Assembly: GCF_002931075.1 (NCBI RefSeq)
Contig: NZ_PSTQ01000012.1
Location: 53,487 to 117,486 of the forward strand
Direction: 5' to 3'
Length of the DNA stretch: 64,000 bases
Source: Pseudoclavibacter sp. AY1F1
GTDB lineage: Bacteria; Actinomycetota; Actinomycetes; Actinomycetales; Microbacteriaceae
Of the stretch, positions 1-8,613 are shown piece after piece. Numbering within the stretch: the stretch's first letter is position 1; the number at the start of each line of letters is the position of its first letter. A program made the translations under genes and the position numbers. The notes under the pieces were generated by a model. It made no database searches. It saw nothing but the letters and a program-made list of their open reading frames with translations, and was not told the origin of the DNA.

Positions 1-2
1 AC

Positions 3-113
3 GCGTGGGATGCGCTGCTCCACGACGAACTCGACACGTTCGCTGCGAGACGGAACCGCACCGCGAACCACAGGCACCAGGCACACCACACAAGCGAAGG
101 AGCGAACCGATGA
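3..113 (+). CDS. C-terminal end of an unidentified upstream protein (partial)
   Basis: An open frame runs in from the left edge without a start and ends at a TGA whose last two positions follow the A of the next gene's ATG, giving the same ATGA overlap seen between the following genes. The last residues include the segment AWDALLHDELDTFAARR, which is helical and charged in character. The coupling suggests it is the preceding member of the glycan operon. The family cannot be told from 36 residues. Confidence 0.5.
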   Translation, partial: AWDALLHDELDTFAARRNRTANHRHQAHHTSEGANR

Positions 114-1354
114 AGATTTCCATGATCTCCGAGCACGCGAGCCCGCTGGCCACCCCCGGCAGCGTCGACGCGGGCGGACAGAACGTGCACGTCGCGGCGC
201 TCTCGCGAGCCCTCGCGAGACGCGGCCACACGGTGACGGTGTACACGCGGCGCGACGACGAGTCCCTCCCCGCGCGGGTGCAGCTCGACGCCGGAGTCGA
301 GGTCGTCCACGTGACTGCCGGGCCCGCGGCGCGGATCCCGAAGGACGAGCTCCTGCCGTACATGCCCGAGCTGGCGGCCGGTGTCGCCGCGGACTGGGCG
401 GCCAACGGCCCGCCGGACGTCGTGCACGGCCACTTCTGGATGTCGGGGCTCGCCGCCGTCGACGCGGCCCGCGCATCCTCCTCCCCGCCCGCGGTGCTGC
501 AGACGTTCCACGCGCTCGGCACGGTCAAGCGCCGGCACCAGGGGGCGGCGGACACGAGCCCGCCGCAGCGCGCCTGGCTGGAACCCCGGGTCGGTCACGA
601 CGCGGACATGGTCGTCGCCACGTGCGCTGACGAAGTCGACGAGCTCGCGGCGATGGGCGTGAGGCGCGACCGCGTGCGGATCGCACCCTGTGGGGTGGAC
701 CTCGACGAGTTCACCCTGGAGGGTCCCGTGGACGCGCGCGGTGCGGCGCTACGCATCCTCAGCATCGGCAGGCTCGTGCCGCGCAAGGACGTCGAGCTCG
801 TCATCCGAGCGATGACGCTGCTCCCGAAGCGAGGCGTGACGGATGTCGAGCTCGTCGTCGTCGGCGCGTCCGGCGCGGGTGTGACTCCCGATCCGGAGGT
901 CGAGCGCCTCCGCAAGGTCGCCAGGCAGCTCGGCGTCGCCGATCGGGTCCGCTTCCGAGGGCAGGTGCCAAGGGACGAGGTGCCCTCGCTGCTGCGATCC
1001 GCCGACGTGGTTGCGTGCACGCCCTGGTACGAGCCGTTCGGGATCGTGCCGCTCGAGAGCATGGCCTGCGGCACGCCCGTCGTGGCGGCGCGCGTCGGAG
1101 GGCTCGCGGACACGGTCGTCGACGGATCGACGGGGCTCCTCGTGCGGCCGCGCGACGAGCGGGCGCTCGCCGATGGCCTCGTGAAGCTCCTCACCGACTC
1201 GGAGCTGCGCACTTCCATGAGCAGGGCGGGGCGCGCGCGGGTCGAGACCAAGTACACGTGGGACCGGGTCGCCGCGACGACCGAGCAGATCTATGCGGAG
1301 ACTATGGCGCTCACCGCACAGCGGTCACAGCAGCTCGCAGGGGCCGCCTCATGA
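110..1354 (+). CDS. Glycosyltransferase family 4 (GT-B fold)
   Basis: This 414-residue protein should transfer a sugar from a nucleotide-sugar donor to a glycan or small-molecule acceptor at the inner face of the membrane or in the cytosol. The N-terminal Rossmann half carries the GGQNVHV loop found in GT4 enzymes such as MshA and sucrose-phosphate synthase. The C-terminal half carries the donor-binding E-x7-E motif (EPFGIVPLE, E308 and E316) followed by MACGTPVVA. The ATG at 110 was chosen because AAGGAG lies just upstream at 96-101; the frame stays open upstream but overlaps the preceding coding end. It overlaps the isomerase gene by ATGA. The company of GmhA- and HldE-like enzymes suggests a heptose-containing acceptor or donor, which is inference. 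Confidence 0.85.
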   Translation: MKISMISEHASPLATPGSVDAGGQNVHVAALSRALARRGHTVTVYTRRDDESLPARVQLDAGVEVVHVTAGPAARIPKDELLPYMPELAAGVAADWAANGPPDVVHGHFWMSGLAAVDAARASSSPPAVLQTFHALGTVKRRHQGAADTSPPQRAWLEPRVGHDADMVVATCADEVDELAAMGVRRDRVRIAPCGVDLDEFTLEGPVDARGAALRILSIGRLVPRKDVELVIRAMTLLPKRGVTDVELVVVGASGAGVTPDPEVERLRKVARQLGVADRVRFRGQVPRDEVPSLLRSADVVACTPWYEPFGIVPLESMACGTPVVAARVGGLADTVVDGSTGLLVRPRDERALADGLVKLLTDSELRTSMSRAGRARVETKYTWDRVAATTEQIYAETMALTAQRSQQLAGAAS

Positions 1355-2028
1355 CCGCCGTCGGCGCGCGGGTCGCGAACGCGGAGACGGGAACGGCTGC
1401 GCGCGACGTCGCGCAGCCGGTCGACCGTCAGCTGCCGCGCCCCGGTGAGGTGGTCCGCGAGCACCTGCGCGGTCTGCGCGACGCCGCCCATGCCACCGAG
1501 CTGCATGCCGAGCACCTCGAGCAGTGGGGTCTCGAGCTCGCGCGGCGACTGCGGCGCGGCCACCGCCTGCTCGTTGCCGGCAACGGCGGCTCGGCCGCCG
1601 AGGCGCAGCATCTGACCGCTGAGCTCGTCGGCAGGTATCGCGGCGACCGGCAGGCGTTCTCGGCGATCGCGCTGAGCGCCGAGACGTCCAGCCTGACGGC
1701 GCTCGGCAACGACTACGGCTACGCGCACGTGTTCGCCAGGCAGGTGCAGGCCCATGCCCGCGCGGGCGATCTCCTCCTGCTCCTGTCGACCAGCGGGTCG
1801 AGTGAGAACCTGCTTCGTGCTGCGTCGGCCGCCCGCGATATCGGCGCCACCTCCTGGGCGCTCACCGGGGCCGGCCCGAACCCGCTCACGGAGGTCGCCG
1901 ACGACGCGATCTGCCTGGATGCGCCGTCTCCCCATGTGCAGGAATGCCAGCTCGCCGCCATCCACGCCCTGTGCGAGGTGTTCGATGGCGTCGTGCGCGG
2001 CCAGGAGGAGCGGAGGGCCGCCAGATGA
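1351..2028 (+). CDS. gmhA: SIS-domain sugar isomerase, GmhA/DiaA-like (sedoheptulose-7-phosphate isomerase candidate)
   Basis: The 225-residue product has a SIS fold: a phosphosugar-binding loop AGNGGSAAEAQHLTAEL (residues 77-92), a second phosphate loop LSTSGSSEN (145-153) and a C-terminal HVQECQLAAIHAL segment. The Q/H pair in that segment and the EL after the first loop match the catalytic layout of GmhA, which converts sedoheptulose 7-phosphate to D-glycero-D-manno-heptose 7-phosphate. About 45 extra residues precede the first SIS helix. It is coupled by ATGA overlaps to the glycosyltransferase before it and the HldE-like gene after it, and it would supply that enzyme's substrate. A DiaA-like role is less likely in this context. 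Confidence 0.78.
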   Translation: MTAVGARVANAETGTAARDVAQPVDRQLPRPGEVVREHLRGLRDAAHATELHAEHLEQWGLELARRLRRGHRLLVAGNGGSAAEAQHLTAELVGRYRGDRQAFSAIALSAETSSLTALGNDYGYAHVFARQVQAHARAGDLLLLLSTSGSSENLLRAASAARDIGATSWALTGAGPNPLTEVADDAICLDAPSPHVQECQLAAIHALCEVFDGVVRGQEERRAAR

Positions 2029-3404
2029 GGATCACCGTGGTCGGTGACACGCTGCTCGACGAGGACCTCGACGGTTCGGCGACGCGGCTCGCTCCGGATG
2101 CTCCAGTTCCCGTGGTGCAGCTCGACACGCGCACGCACCGGGCCGGGGGCGCCGGCCTGGTCGCCACGCTCCTCGCCGGCGACGGCCACGACGTCGAGCT
2201 CGTCACGGTGCTCTCCGATGACGCCGCGGCTCGCACGCTGCGCGCGTCGCTTGCCGGGGTGCGCGTCGTCGCCGGTTCCTCGAACGCGCCGACGCCCGTC
2301 AAGACGCGGGTCCATGCCGCCGGTCACGCGCTCGCGCGCATCGACGACGGCTGCGCTCCCCCGCCCCCGGTCGCTGCGACCCCGGAGATGCTGTCCGCCA
2401 TTGTGGCCGCCGATGCCGTGCTCGTCGCCGACTACGGGCGCGGTGTAACTCGCTGCCCGGAGATCCGGGCAGCCCTGGACTCCGTCGCAGGGCGGGCCGC
2501 GCTCGTCTGGGATCCGCATCCACGCGGCGAACGGCCCGTCGCCGCGGCGACGCTCGTCACCCCGAACCTCGCCGAGGCGAGCGGCCTCACCGGGCAGACC
2601 GACCCCGCCGTCGCCGCCGCGCTGCTGCTCGGGCGGTGGGGATGCGACGCCGTCGCCGTCACGCTCGGGGAGCGCGGGGCGCTCCTCGCACGTTCCGCCG
2701 ACGGCGCCGCGGAGGGAGAGCAGCCGGTGGCCCTGCCTGCGGAACCGGTGCAGGCCGCGGACACGTGCGGTGCGGGTGACCGGTTCGCGGCGACTGCGGT
2801 GACGCGGATCGCAGCCGGCGACGGCCTCGAGGAGGCGGTTCGCGCGGCCATCGACGCGGCCGGCGCGTTCCTGCGTGCTGGCGGCGTCGCATCCATCGTC
2901 CGACCCAAGCCGCACCCCTCGCCCGGTCCGGATGCCTCTGCTGGTCCGGATACCGCTGCCGAAGAGCTGATCGCCTCCGTGCGTGCCCGAGGTGGCACGG
3001 TCGTCGCGACCGGTGGATGCTTCGATTTGCTCCACGCCGGGCACGTGCGCACGCTCGAGACAGCGCGCGGACTCGGCGACTGCCTCATCGTGTGCCTGAA
3101 CTCGGACGACTCGGTGCGCCGGCTGAAGGGCGAGCAGCGGCCCATCATCGGCGAGGCTGACCGTGTGGAGCTGCTCAGCGCACTGCGGATGGTCGACGCC
3201 GTCGTCGTCTTCGAGGAGGACAGCCCCGAGACGCTTCTGGCACGCCTGCGCCCGGACGTCTGGGTGAAGGGCGGCGACTACAGCGTCGACGCGCTTCCCG
3301 AGACGAAGCTCCTCGCCGAGTGGGGTGGGCGCACGGTCACGGTGCCCTTCCACCTCGGGCACTCGACGACGTCGCTTGCCGCGGCTCTCGCGGCCGTCGG
3401 CTGA
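2025..3404 (+). CDS. hldE: Bifunctional HldE-like heptose-7-phosphate kinase / heptose-1-phosphate nucleotidyltransferase (copy 1)
   Basis: The 459-residue protein has two domains. Residues 1-300 form a PfkB/ribokinase-type kinase with the signature DTCGAGD (246-252, catalytic base D252). Residues 315-459 form a cytidylyltransferase-like domain with GGCFDLLHAGH (330-340; HxGH H337/H340), SDDSVRRLKG and KGGDYS. This is the order of HldE (RfaE), which phosphorylates heptose 7-phosphate at C1 and then adds a nucleotide. The end residues HLGHSTTSL are also typical. It overlaps gmhA by ATGA, so isomerase, kinase and transferase are made together. HldD and GmhB partners are not seen beside it. A second paralogue is at 33007, about 62 percent through the same kind of locus. 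The nucleotide used cannot be told from sequence. Confidence 0.82.
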   Translation: MRITVVGDTLLDEDLDGSATRLAPDAPVPVVQLDTRTHRAGGAGLVATLLAGDGHDVELVTVLSDDAAARTLRASLAGVRVVAGSSNAPTPVKTRVHAAGHALARIDDGCAPPPPVAATPEMLSAIVAADAVLVADYGRGVTRCPEIRAALDSVAGRAALVWDPHPRGERPVAAATLVTPNLAEASGLTGQTDPAVAAALLLGRWGCDAVAVTLGERGALLARSADGAAEGEQPVALPAEPVQAADTCGAGDRFAATAVTRIAAGDGLEEAVRAAIDAAGAFLRAGGVASIVRPKPHPSPGPDASAGPDTAAEELIASVRARGGTVVATGGCFDLLHAGHVRTLETARGLGDCLIVCLNSDDSVRRLKGEQRPIIGEADRVELLSALRMVDAVVVFEEDSPETLLARLRPDVWVKGGDYSVDALPETKLLAEWGGRTVTVPFHLGHSTTSLAAALAAVG

Positions 3405-3471
3405 CCGAGCCGTCCGTTTCTCTCTCGACCCATTCCAGTCAGTGAATTCCACGATCAAAGGAGGAATCTCC

Positions 3472-4179
3472 ATGCCAGCAACTCCCCTACGCCCCGTCGG
3501 GCGTGTGCTCATCACCGGCGGCGCATCCGGTCTCGGTGCCGCCGTCGCCGAAGCGGTCGCCGAGGCCGGAGGCACGCCCATCGTGCTAGACCTCGACACA
3601 AGCGGCGTCGCCTCCGGTGCGCTCGCCCGTGATGTCGACGTCACCGACCGGCCTGCCGTCGAGCGCGCGGTGGTCGAGGTCGCTGAAGAGCTCGGCGGTC
3701 TGGATGCGGTGGTCACGGCCGCCGGCATCGACCGGCCGGCGAAGCTCGAGGAGTTGAGCGGTGAGGAGTGGGAGAAGATCGTCGCCGTCAACCTGTTCGG
3801 CACGGTCTCGACGGTGCGCGCGGCCCTGCCGTACCTGGAGGCGTCGCACGGCCGCGTCGTCACGGTGGCCTCGTCGCTCGCGCTGCGTCCGCTGTCGGAC
3901 GCGACGGCCTACTCAGCGTCGAAGTTCGCGGTGCTCGGCTTCTCCCGTGCCCTCGCTGCAGAGACGCGAGGCAGGCTCGGGGTCACGACCCTCATCCCGG
4001 CCGGCATGCGCACCAAGTTCTTCGACGGGCGTACCGAGCAGTACAAGCCGGGCCCGGATGCGCAGCTCAACGACCCGGCAGACGTCGCCCGGTCGGTGGT
4101 GTTCGTGGTGCAGCAGCCGCAAGGCGTGGAGGTGCGGGAGCTCGCGATCTTCCCCGAGGAGGAGCCGAGCTGGCCTTAA
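3472..4179 (+). CDS. Classical short-chain dehydrogenase/reductase
   Basis: This 235-residue cytosolic oxidoreductase has the NAD(P)-binding GGASGLG loop near residue 16, an acidic residue after beta-2 (VLDLD) suggesting NAD preference, the NAAG-equivalent TAAGID, and the catalytic Ser plus YSASK. A strong AAAGGAGG lies just before the ATG. It is separated from hldE by 67 bases, so it may be read from the same transcript with its own ribosome site. The end is short and lacks the usual C-terminal substrate loop elements of HldD-type epimerases, so it is not an obvious HldD. Its substrate is unknown; a role in modifying the glycan sugar is inference. Confidence 0.8.
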   Translation: MPATPLRPVGRVLITGGASGLGAAVAEAVAEAGGTPIVLDLDTSGVASGALARDVDVTDRPAVERAVVEVAEELGGLDAVVTAAGIDRPAKLEELSGEEWEKIVAVNLFGTVSTVRAALPYLEASHGRVVTVASSLALRPLSDATAYSASKFAVLGFSRALAAETRGRLGVTTLIPAGMRTKFFDGRTEQYKPGPDAQLNDPADVARSVVFVVQQPQGVEVRELAIFPEEEPSWP

Positions 4180-4501
4180 AGGGCGCGCGTTGAAGAACCG
4201 GTGCGCACTGGTCATCGACGATGTGACGAAACCCACTGGTTCCGGGATTTTCTTCTTCGACGCGCACGCTTTGGACGCAAACGAGAGAGAAGCTTGTGCG
4301 GCATATGCCGCTAAGGCCGGCCGGTCAGCTTGCTGAGGAGTGCGCTCTTTCCAGTCCCGGTGCATCCTGCGCCATTCCGGTGTCATAGGGAACACACTCC
4401 GGCATCGAAGAAACGTGCGCCGTACCCGTATGCTCTCCGAGGCGCGTTCGGGTAGTTCCGGAGTTAGACCCATGACGCGGAACGCGATTCAGGTTGCAGG
4501 C
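4180..4501. other. Intergenic stretch between convergent genes, no gene seen
   Basis: The stretch separates the SDR from the convergent GntR gene. Frames through it look like tails of shadows, with no ribosome site and no recognisable motif. It contains one perfect 14-base palindrome, GCGGCATATGCCGC, at 4298-4311, followed by a GGCCGGCCGG run. Base composition is less G+C-rich than the flanking glycan genes. No T-rich terminator was found. Confidence 0.4.
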
Positions 4502-5254
4502 CTAAGTCAAACTCCGGCGTATCAGGAAGTGCTCGGGATGGTAGGCGTGGTTGGCGATTTCGACAACGCTTCCGTTGGTGGCGTGCATGGTGCGTTCCAG
4601 GGTGAGTACCCAGTGCCCTGGAGGTATCCCAAGGGCAGCCGCCTCATCATTCGTGGACGCGCGAACGCGGCACTCTTCAGTGCCTGAGACTGGCCGGAGG
4701 AGGGAGAACTCGAGCGCGCGATGCACGCCGTGTTGGGCGACAAGATCTAGGTCGATAGAGGCGTCGATGGGCAGGTAGCTACGCATGAGCGCGACCGTGA
4801 GATTGCCGGCGCGAAGCTGAGTAGTGATCAGCAGCGTCTCCCGAGATTCTCCATCACCGAGCACTGTTGCGATGTCATCGGCGACGGGGAGCCGCTCGGC
4901 GCGGCTAATCCTTGAGATGGGTGTCGTGAGCGTGCAATGCAGCTCGTCGCGTGCGCCGTGTTTTTCTCTGGTGAACTGGCTGCCGAGCACTCGCGTGCCA
5001 ACGCCAGGGACACGGACCACGAGGCCTTCGTCTACGAGACAAGAGATCGAGCGCTTGATGATGCTCGGGCTTATGTGCAACTGGTTGGAGAGCTCGGCCT
5101 CGCTCGGCAAGCGCGTGTAGGAGGGGAGAATGCCCGCTCGGATTGAAGAAGCGAGGATCTGAGTGAGCTGCGAGTACATGGGTTCGGCTTTACTGGCAGA
5201 GAATTCGCGTGCAACGGCGGTCTTCAGCGCGTCTGGGACGTAGGTGTTGCGCAC
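4502..5254 (-). CDS. GntR family (HutC/UTRA subfamily) transcriptional regulator
   Basis: The 250-residue DNA-binding protein has an N-terminal winged helix (about residues 25-90; LPSEAELSNQLHIS and VDEGLVVRVPGVGTRV are the recognition helix and wing) and a C-terminal UTRA effector domain (about 110-245) that binds small molecules, often sugars. The GTG at 5254 was chosen because GGAG sits seven bases upstream; an in-frame GTG at 5293 exists but lies in a hairpin and has poor spacing. It follows the ABC-importer operon in the same direction, so it probably responds to the imported substrate. Its G+C content is lower than that of the glycan genes, which may mean acquisition together with the importer. 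Confidence 0.83.
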   Translation of the reverse strand: MRNTYVPDALKTAVAREFSASKAEPMYSQLTQILASSIRAGILPSYTRLPSEAELSNQLHISPSIIKRSISCLVDEGLVVRVPGVGTRVLGSQFTREKHGARDELHCTLTTPISRISRAERLPVADDIATVLGDGESRETLLITTQLRAGNLTVALMRSYLPIDASIDLDLVAQHGVHRALEFSLLRPVSGTEECRVRASTNDEAAALGIPPGHWVLTLERTMHATNGSVVEIANHAYHPEHFLIRRSLT

Positions 5255-5292
5255 GGCTTTCTCCGTTTCTGGAATGGCAACGACAGGAATCA

Positions 5293-5329
5293 CTGCCTCG
5301 AGACTGACATCCCGTCGGTCTCGAGGCAG
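5293..5329 (-). terminator. Stem-loop between the ABC operon and the GntR gene
   Basis: Perfect 12-base arms CTGCCTCGAGAC (5293-5304) and GTCTCGAGGCAG (5318-5329) enclose a 13-base loop. The outer AATCAC/GTGATT bases can extend the pairing past a two-base bulge. It lies after the solute-binding protein stop and before the GntR start. There is no T-run, so it is either a Rho-type pause/attenuator, an mRNA end stabiliser, or an operator for the regulator. Confidence 0.5.
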
Positions 5330-5442
5330 CGTGATTACTCACTGCTGGGGAACTGCAGCGCGCTCCGGGTCATCGATGTCGGAACTCGCGACGCTGTTCC
5401 GCAGATCGGGAGGTTGGGTTTCCAAGTTCGTGCGGCCTTCGG

Positions 5443-6735
5443 TCAGCCGCCCAGCAGGTCTTTGAGTCCCTCCGCCGCGTTCTTCATCGCTTCAGACGCG
5501 GAGACGCTGCCTTTGAGTGCCGCCTCCACCTGCTCGTTGTACAGCTGCTGCGCTGCCGTGGCGCTCGGGAATCCCCAGAGCGGGTTGACGGCTGATGCCG
5601 CCGCGATCGTGTCGTTCCACTGCGTATTGAATTGGTTGTCGGTGAACCATGCTGCGTCCAACGCCTCGTCAGTCGTTGGCGCCTGGCCCGATGCTTCAAA
5701 CATGCGCTGGAGCCCGTTGAGATCGGTGCTTAGGTAAGTCAGGAGCTCTCGGGTTGCTTCTCCATCGTCGAACGCGACGAGCGGCTGGCTCCACACCAGG
5801 TTCATACCCGCGCCACCGGGGGCGGCCGGACGCGCGATCGGCAACATCTTGCTCGCGATCTCCGCGTCGGATGACTGCGGTGGGATAACCCCGTACGCTT
5901 GCGGCGCGTCGTCGTAGATCGCCGCTCGCTTTTGCGCGAACAACGTGCGCGCATCGTCGCGCACCACCCCCGCCTGGATCAGGTCTTCGTCCAGAAGGAG
6001 CTTCCAGTAGTCGAGCGCCGCGATCGATCCTTCATCGCCAAGGGTCACCGCACCGTCGGCAACGATCGGCGAGCCGAACGCCCACATCCACGGCACCATA
6101 TCCTTGAGCTGCTCCACACTCGTGCACGGTGCGTACGGCACCAAGGACGAGTCCAGCGCCTTAATCGCTCGGAGTGCTGCCGTGAACTGGTCAATGGTCT
6201 GCAACGCTGCGGGATCGACGTTCGCCGCCTGCAGCAGCTCCGTGTTCCCGACCATGCCGATCGCGGACTGCGTCCACGGCATGGCGTATCTCGTCCCCTC
6301 GTACGAGCCGCTGGTGAGCACATTCTCCGGGTACAAGGCTGAGTCGATGACGCCGCTCAGATCCTTGAGCAGGCCTGCCGACGCCAGCGTTGAGAGCCAC
6401 TCCTCGTCGATGTGCGCAACCCCAGTGACGTTGCCGCTCCTGGCTTTTAGTACTAACTGGTTGAGGTATTGAAGGTACGGGTACGTGTTCTCGGTCACCT
6501 CCACACCGGTAGCGGTGCCGAACGCCGAGAGTGTCTCCCTGAGCGCAGGCGCTGAGCCCTGACCGAAGAGGAACGAAGTCATGGACGTGCTCTTGGCACC
6601 GCCACCACTCGACCCCCCGCCCGAAGGTGTACATCCGGCTAGCGCCAGCACCCCGAGCGCCGCTGCGCTGAGGCCGCCCGCGAGCAGCGCGCGTCGGCTG
6701 ACGCCGCTGCTGCTGATTTCGGTAAAACCGTTCAT
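5443..6735 (-). CDS. ABC importer solute-binding lipoprotein (carbohydrate type, family 1)
   Basis: The 430-residue protein begins with a Tat-like SRRALLAGG segment, a hydrophobic core and a lipobox LAGC with the lipidated cysteine at residue 35. A Gly/Ser-rich linker follows, then a two-lobed binding domain with FLFGQGSAPALRETLSAF and DEEWLSTLASAGLLKDL, typical of sugar-binding proteins such as MalE/UgpB relatives. It would be anchored outside the membrane and feed the two permeases encoded upstream in the operon. AAAGGAG lies nine bases before the ATG. No ATPase gene is in the operon, which is common for this importer class because a shared MsiK-type ATPase is used. The sugar or sugar acid bound is unknown. 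Confidence 0.87.
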   Translation of the reverse strand: MNGFTEISSSGVSRRALLAGGLSAAALGVLALAGCTPSGGGSSGGGAKSTSMTSFLFGQGSAPALRETLSAFGTATGVEVTENTYPYLQYLNQLVLKARSGNVTGVAHIDEEWLSTLASAGLLKDLSGVIDSALYPENVLTSGSYEGTRYAMPWTQSAIGMVGNTELLQAANVDPAALQTIDQFTAALRAIKALDSSLVPYAPCTSVEQLKDMVPWMWAFGSPIVADGAVTLGDEGSIAALDYWKLLLDEDLIQAGVVRDDARTLFAQKRAAIYDDAPQAYGVIPPQSSDAEIASKMLPIARPAAPGGAGMNLVWSQPLVAFDDGEATRELLTYLSTDLNGLQRMFEASGQAPTTDEALDAAWFTDNQFNTQWNDTIAAASAVNPLWGFPSATAAQQLYNEQVEAALKGSVSASEAMKNAAEGLKDLLGG

Positions 6736-6769
6736 GGGAGCAATCTCCTTTGATTGGGTGAACGAAGGT

Positions 6770-7654
6770 CTACTTGACGGAGCCCGCCATCGCCCCGCTC
6801 ACAAAGTGCTTCTGCAACGCGAGGAAAATGATGACGACGGGCAGGGATGTGATGGCGGATGCGGCGAGCATGTCGCCGTAGGAGCTCTGGAACTCGCCCA
6901 GGAACGTCAGCGAGAGCCCGGCCGGAAGCGTCTGGAACTCCGTATCTACGAGGGTCAGTGCGAACGCGAGGTCATTCCAGGCACGGATGAACGCGAACAA
7001 CCCCACCGCGATAAGCGGGGTGCGCGTGACGGGCAAGATGATCGTGACCATGATGCGCCACTCGCTCGCGCCATCGATTCGCGCAGCTTCGATGAGCTCA
7101 TCCGGCACCGCATCGAACGTGTTCTTCAACATCCAAACAGACAGCGGCAGCGTGAAGGTCGTGTAGGAGAGAATGAGCGCCGCGTAGGTATTGAGCAGGC
7201 CCAGCGCGTCGAACGACGTATACAGGGTCAGCAGGAGCAACACTTCGGGAACCATCTGCGCGACAAGTAGCAGGTACATGATCGGTGACCGGCCGAGGAA
7301 GCGGAACTTCGAGAAGGAGTAGCCGGCGCTGAACCCGATGATGAGGCTGAAGAGTGCTGTCACGGCCGAGACCACTAACCCGTTCACCATGAAGCGCATG
7401 AGTGTCGCGTCAGTGAGTACGTTCACGAAGTGATCGAGCGTGTAGGCGCGGTCGAGGCTCGGCGGGAACGAGAAGATGTCTTGATCCTCGGTGAGCGCAG
7501 TGAAAACCATCCACGCGACCGGTCCGAGCGCGAAGATCGCTAGCACGATGACCGTGACCGCTGCAGCGACGGGCTTCTGGTCCCCCCTGCGTTTCGGCTC
7601 CGGGACCCTCGACTGCGTGATCGTCGCCATGGCTCGTGTCGTAGTGACCGTCAT
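6770..7654 (-). CDS. Carbohydrate ABC importer permease, MalG/CUT1 type
   Basis: This 294-residue inner-membrane protein has six predicted helices and the coupling-loop EAA motif EAARIDGASEWRIMVTIILP, which contacts the ATPase. The N-terminus is cytosolic and basic. Its start overlaps the stop of the partner permease by ATGA. The last helix ends FVSGAMAGSVK, a typical MalG-type terminus. It forms the channel with the permease encoded just before it. Confidence 0.9.
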   Translation of the reverse strand: MTVTTTRAMATITQSRVPEPKRRGDQKPVAAAVTVIVLAIFALGPVAWMVFTALTEDQDIFSFPPSLDRAYTLDHFVNVLTDATLMRFMVNGLVVSAVTALFSLIIGFSAGYSFSKFRFLGRSPIMYLLLVAQMVPEVLLLLTLYTSFDALGLLNTYAALILSYTTFTLPLSVWMLKNTFDAVPDELIEAARIDGASEWRIMVTIILPVTRTPLIAVGLFAFIRAWNDLAFALTLVDTEFQTLPAGLSLTFLGEFQSSYGDMLAASAITSLPVVIIFLALQKHFVSGAMAGSVK

Positions 7655-8613
7655 CGGTTCGCCTTCCGATCTTCGCGGGTGGTGTGGACCACGTAGACGG
7701 CGACGAGCGCGGCCATGATGAGGGTCCAGAGGATACCGATCGCGCCAGCCTCGCCGAGGTCGAATCGAGTGAAAGCTGCCTGGTACAAATCGACCGAGAG
7801 GGTGGTCGTAGACCCGACCGGCCCTCCGCCCGTCATCACGTAGGGGATCTCGAAATGCTGGAGGCCCCAGATCGTTTCCAGGAGCAGCGTGAGCGCGAGC
7901 GCCGGCTTGATCTGCGGCAGGATCACATATGCCTGTTTCTTCCAGCCACTTGCGCCATCGACCGCAGCCGCATCATGCACGTCATCGGGAATGCCTTGCA
8001 GCGCCGCGAGGATCAGAATCGCCATCCATGGGAACGAGTGCCAGACTTTCGCGACGATTACCGCCGCCATCGCGAGCGACGGAGTGTCGAGCCAGTTAAT
8101 GCCACCCGATCCCCCGAAGAGCACGACGATCCCGTTCAGGAGTCCATAGTTCGTGTCGAAGATCCACATCCACAGGAATGACACGACGACACCCGGCAAG
8201 ATCCAGGGCAGCAGAAAGGCGGTGCGCCAGAACGCGCGACCGCGCAGCTTCGAATTCAGTGCGAGCGCCATCGCGAGGGCGAGGATGAATGCACCGAGCG
8301 TGGAAACGACGACGAACACAGCGGTCTGCGAGGCGACGGCCCAAAAATCAGCGCCGCTCACAAGATCAGCAAGGTTCTCGAGCCCAACGAACGGCCCGCC
8401 ATCCGCGAGCAGGGACCGATCAAAGAACCCGAAGAGCAGCGACTGAATGAACGGGTACCCGATGACCAGGACGAACATGATGACCGCTGGCGTGACGAGC
8501 AGGTAAGGGAACAGTCGGTTCCGCCGATTCGAGCGTCGTTTTTGGCTTGGTCCCGGGTGCCCCGTCACTGTATTTGGTGGCGCCACCCTGTCGGTGAGTG
8601 TGGTCATGCTCAT
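7651..8613 (-). CDS. Carbohydrate ABC importer permease, MalF/CUT1 type
   Basis: The 320-residue protein has a cytosolic basic N-terminus (KRRSNRRNR), six predicted membrane segments and the EAA-type motif AAAVDGASGWKKQAYVILP. The ATG at 8613 shares one base with the stop of the FAD oxidoreductase gene (TGATG), so translation is probably coupled. The frame is open further upstream but that extension lies inside the oxidoreductase gene and was rejected. It pairs with the MalG-type permease. Confidence 0.9.
   Translation of the reverse strand: MSMTTLTDRVAPPNTVTGHPGPSQKRRSNRRNRLFPYLLVTPAVIMFVLVIGYPFIQSLLFGFFDRSLLADGGPFVGLENLADLVSGADFWAVASQTAVFVVVSTLGAFILALAMALALNSKLRGRAFWRTAFLLPWILPGVVVSFLWMWIFDTNYGLLNGIVVLFGGSGGINWLDTPSLAMAAVIVAKVWHSFPWMAILILAALQGIPDDVHDAAAVDGASGWKKQAYVILPQIKPALALTLLLETIWGLQHFEIPYVMTGGGPVGSTTTLSVDLYQAAFTRFDLGEAGAIGILWTLIMAALVAVYVVHTTREDRKANR

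Noticed and set aside
3472..4179. SDR as the HldD epimerase
   Set aside because: Classical short SDR of 235 residues; HldD is an extended SDR of over 300.
4298..4311. GCGGCATATGCCGC as terminator
   Set aside because: Short, no T-run and not close to either gene end; kept only as a note.
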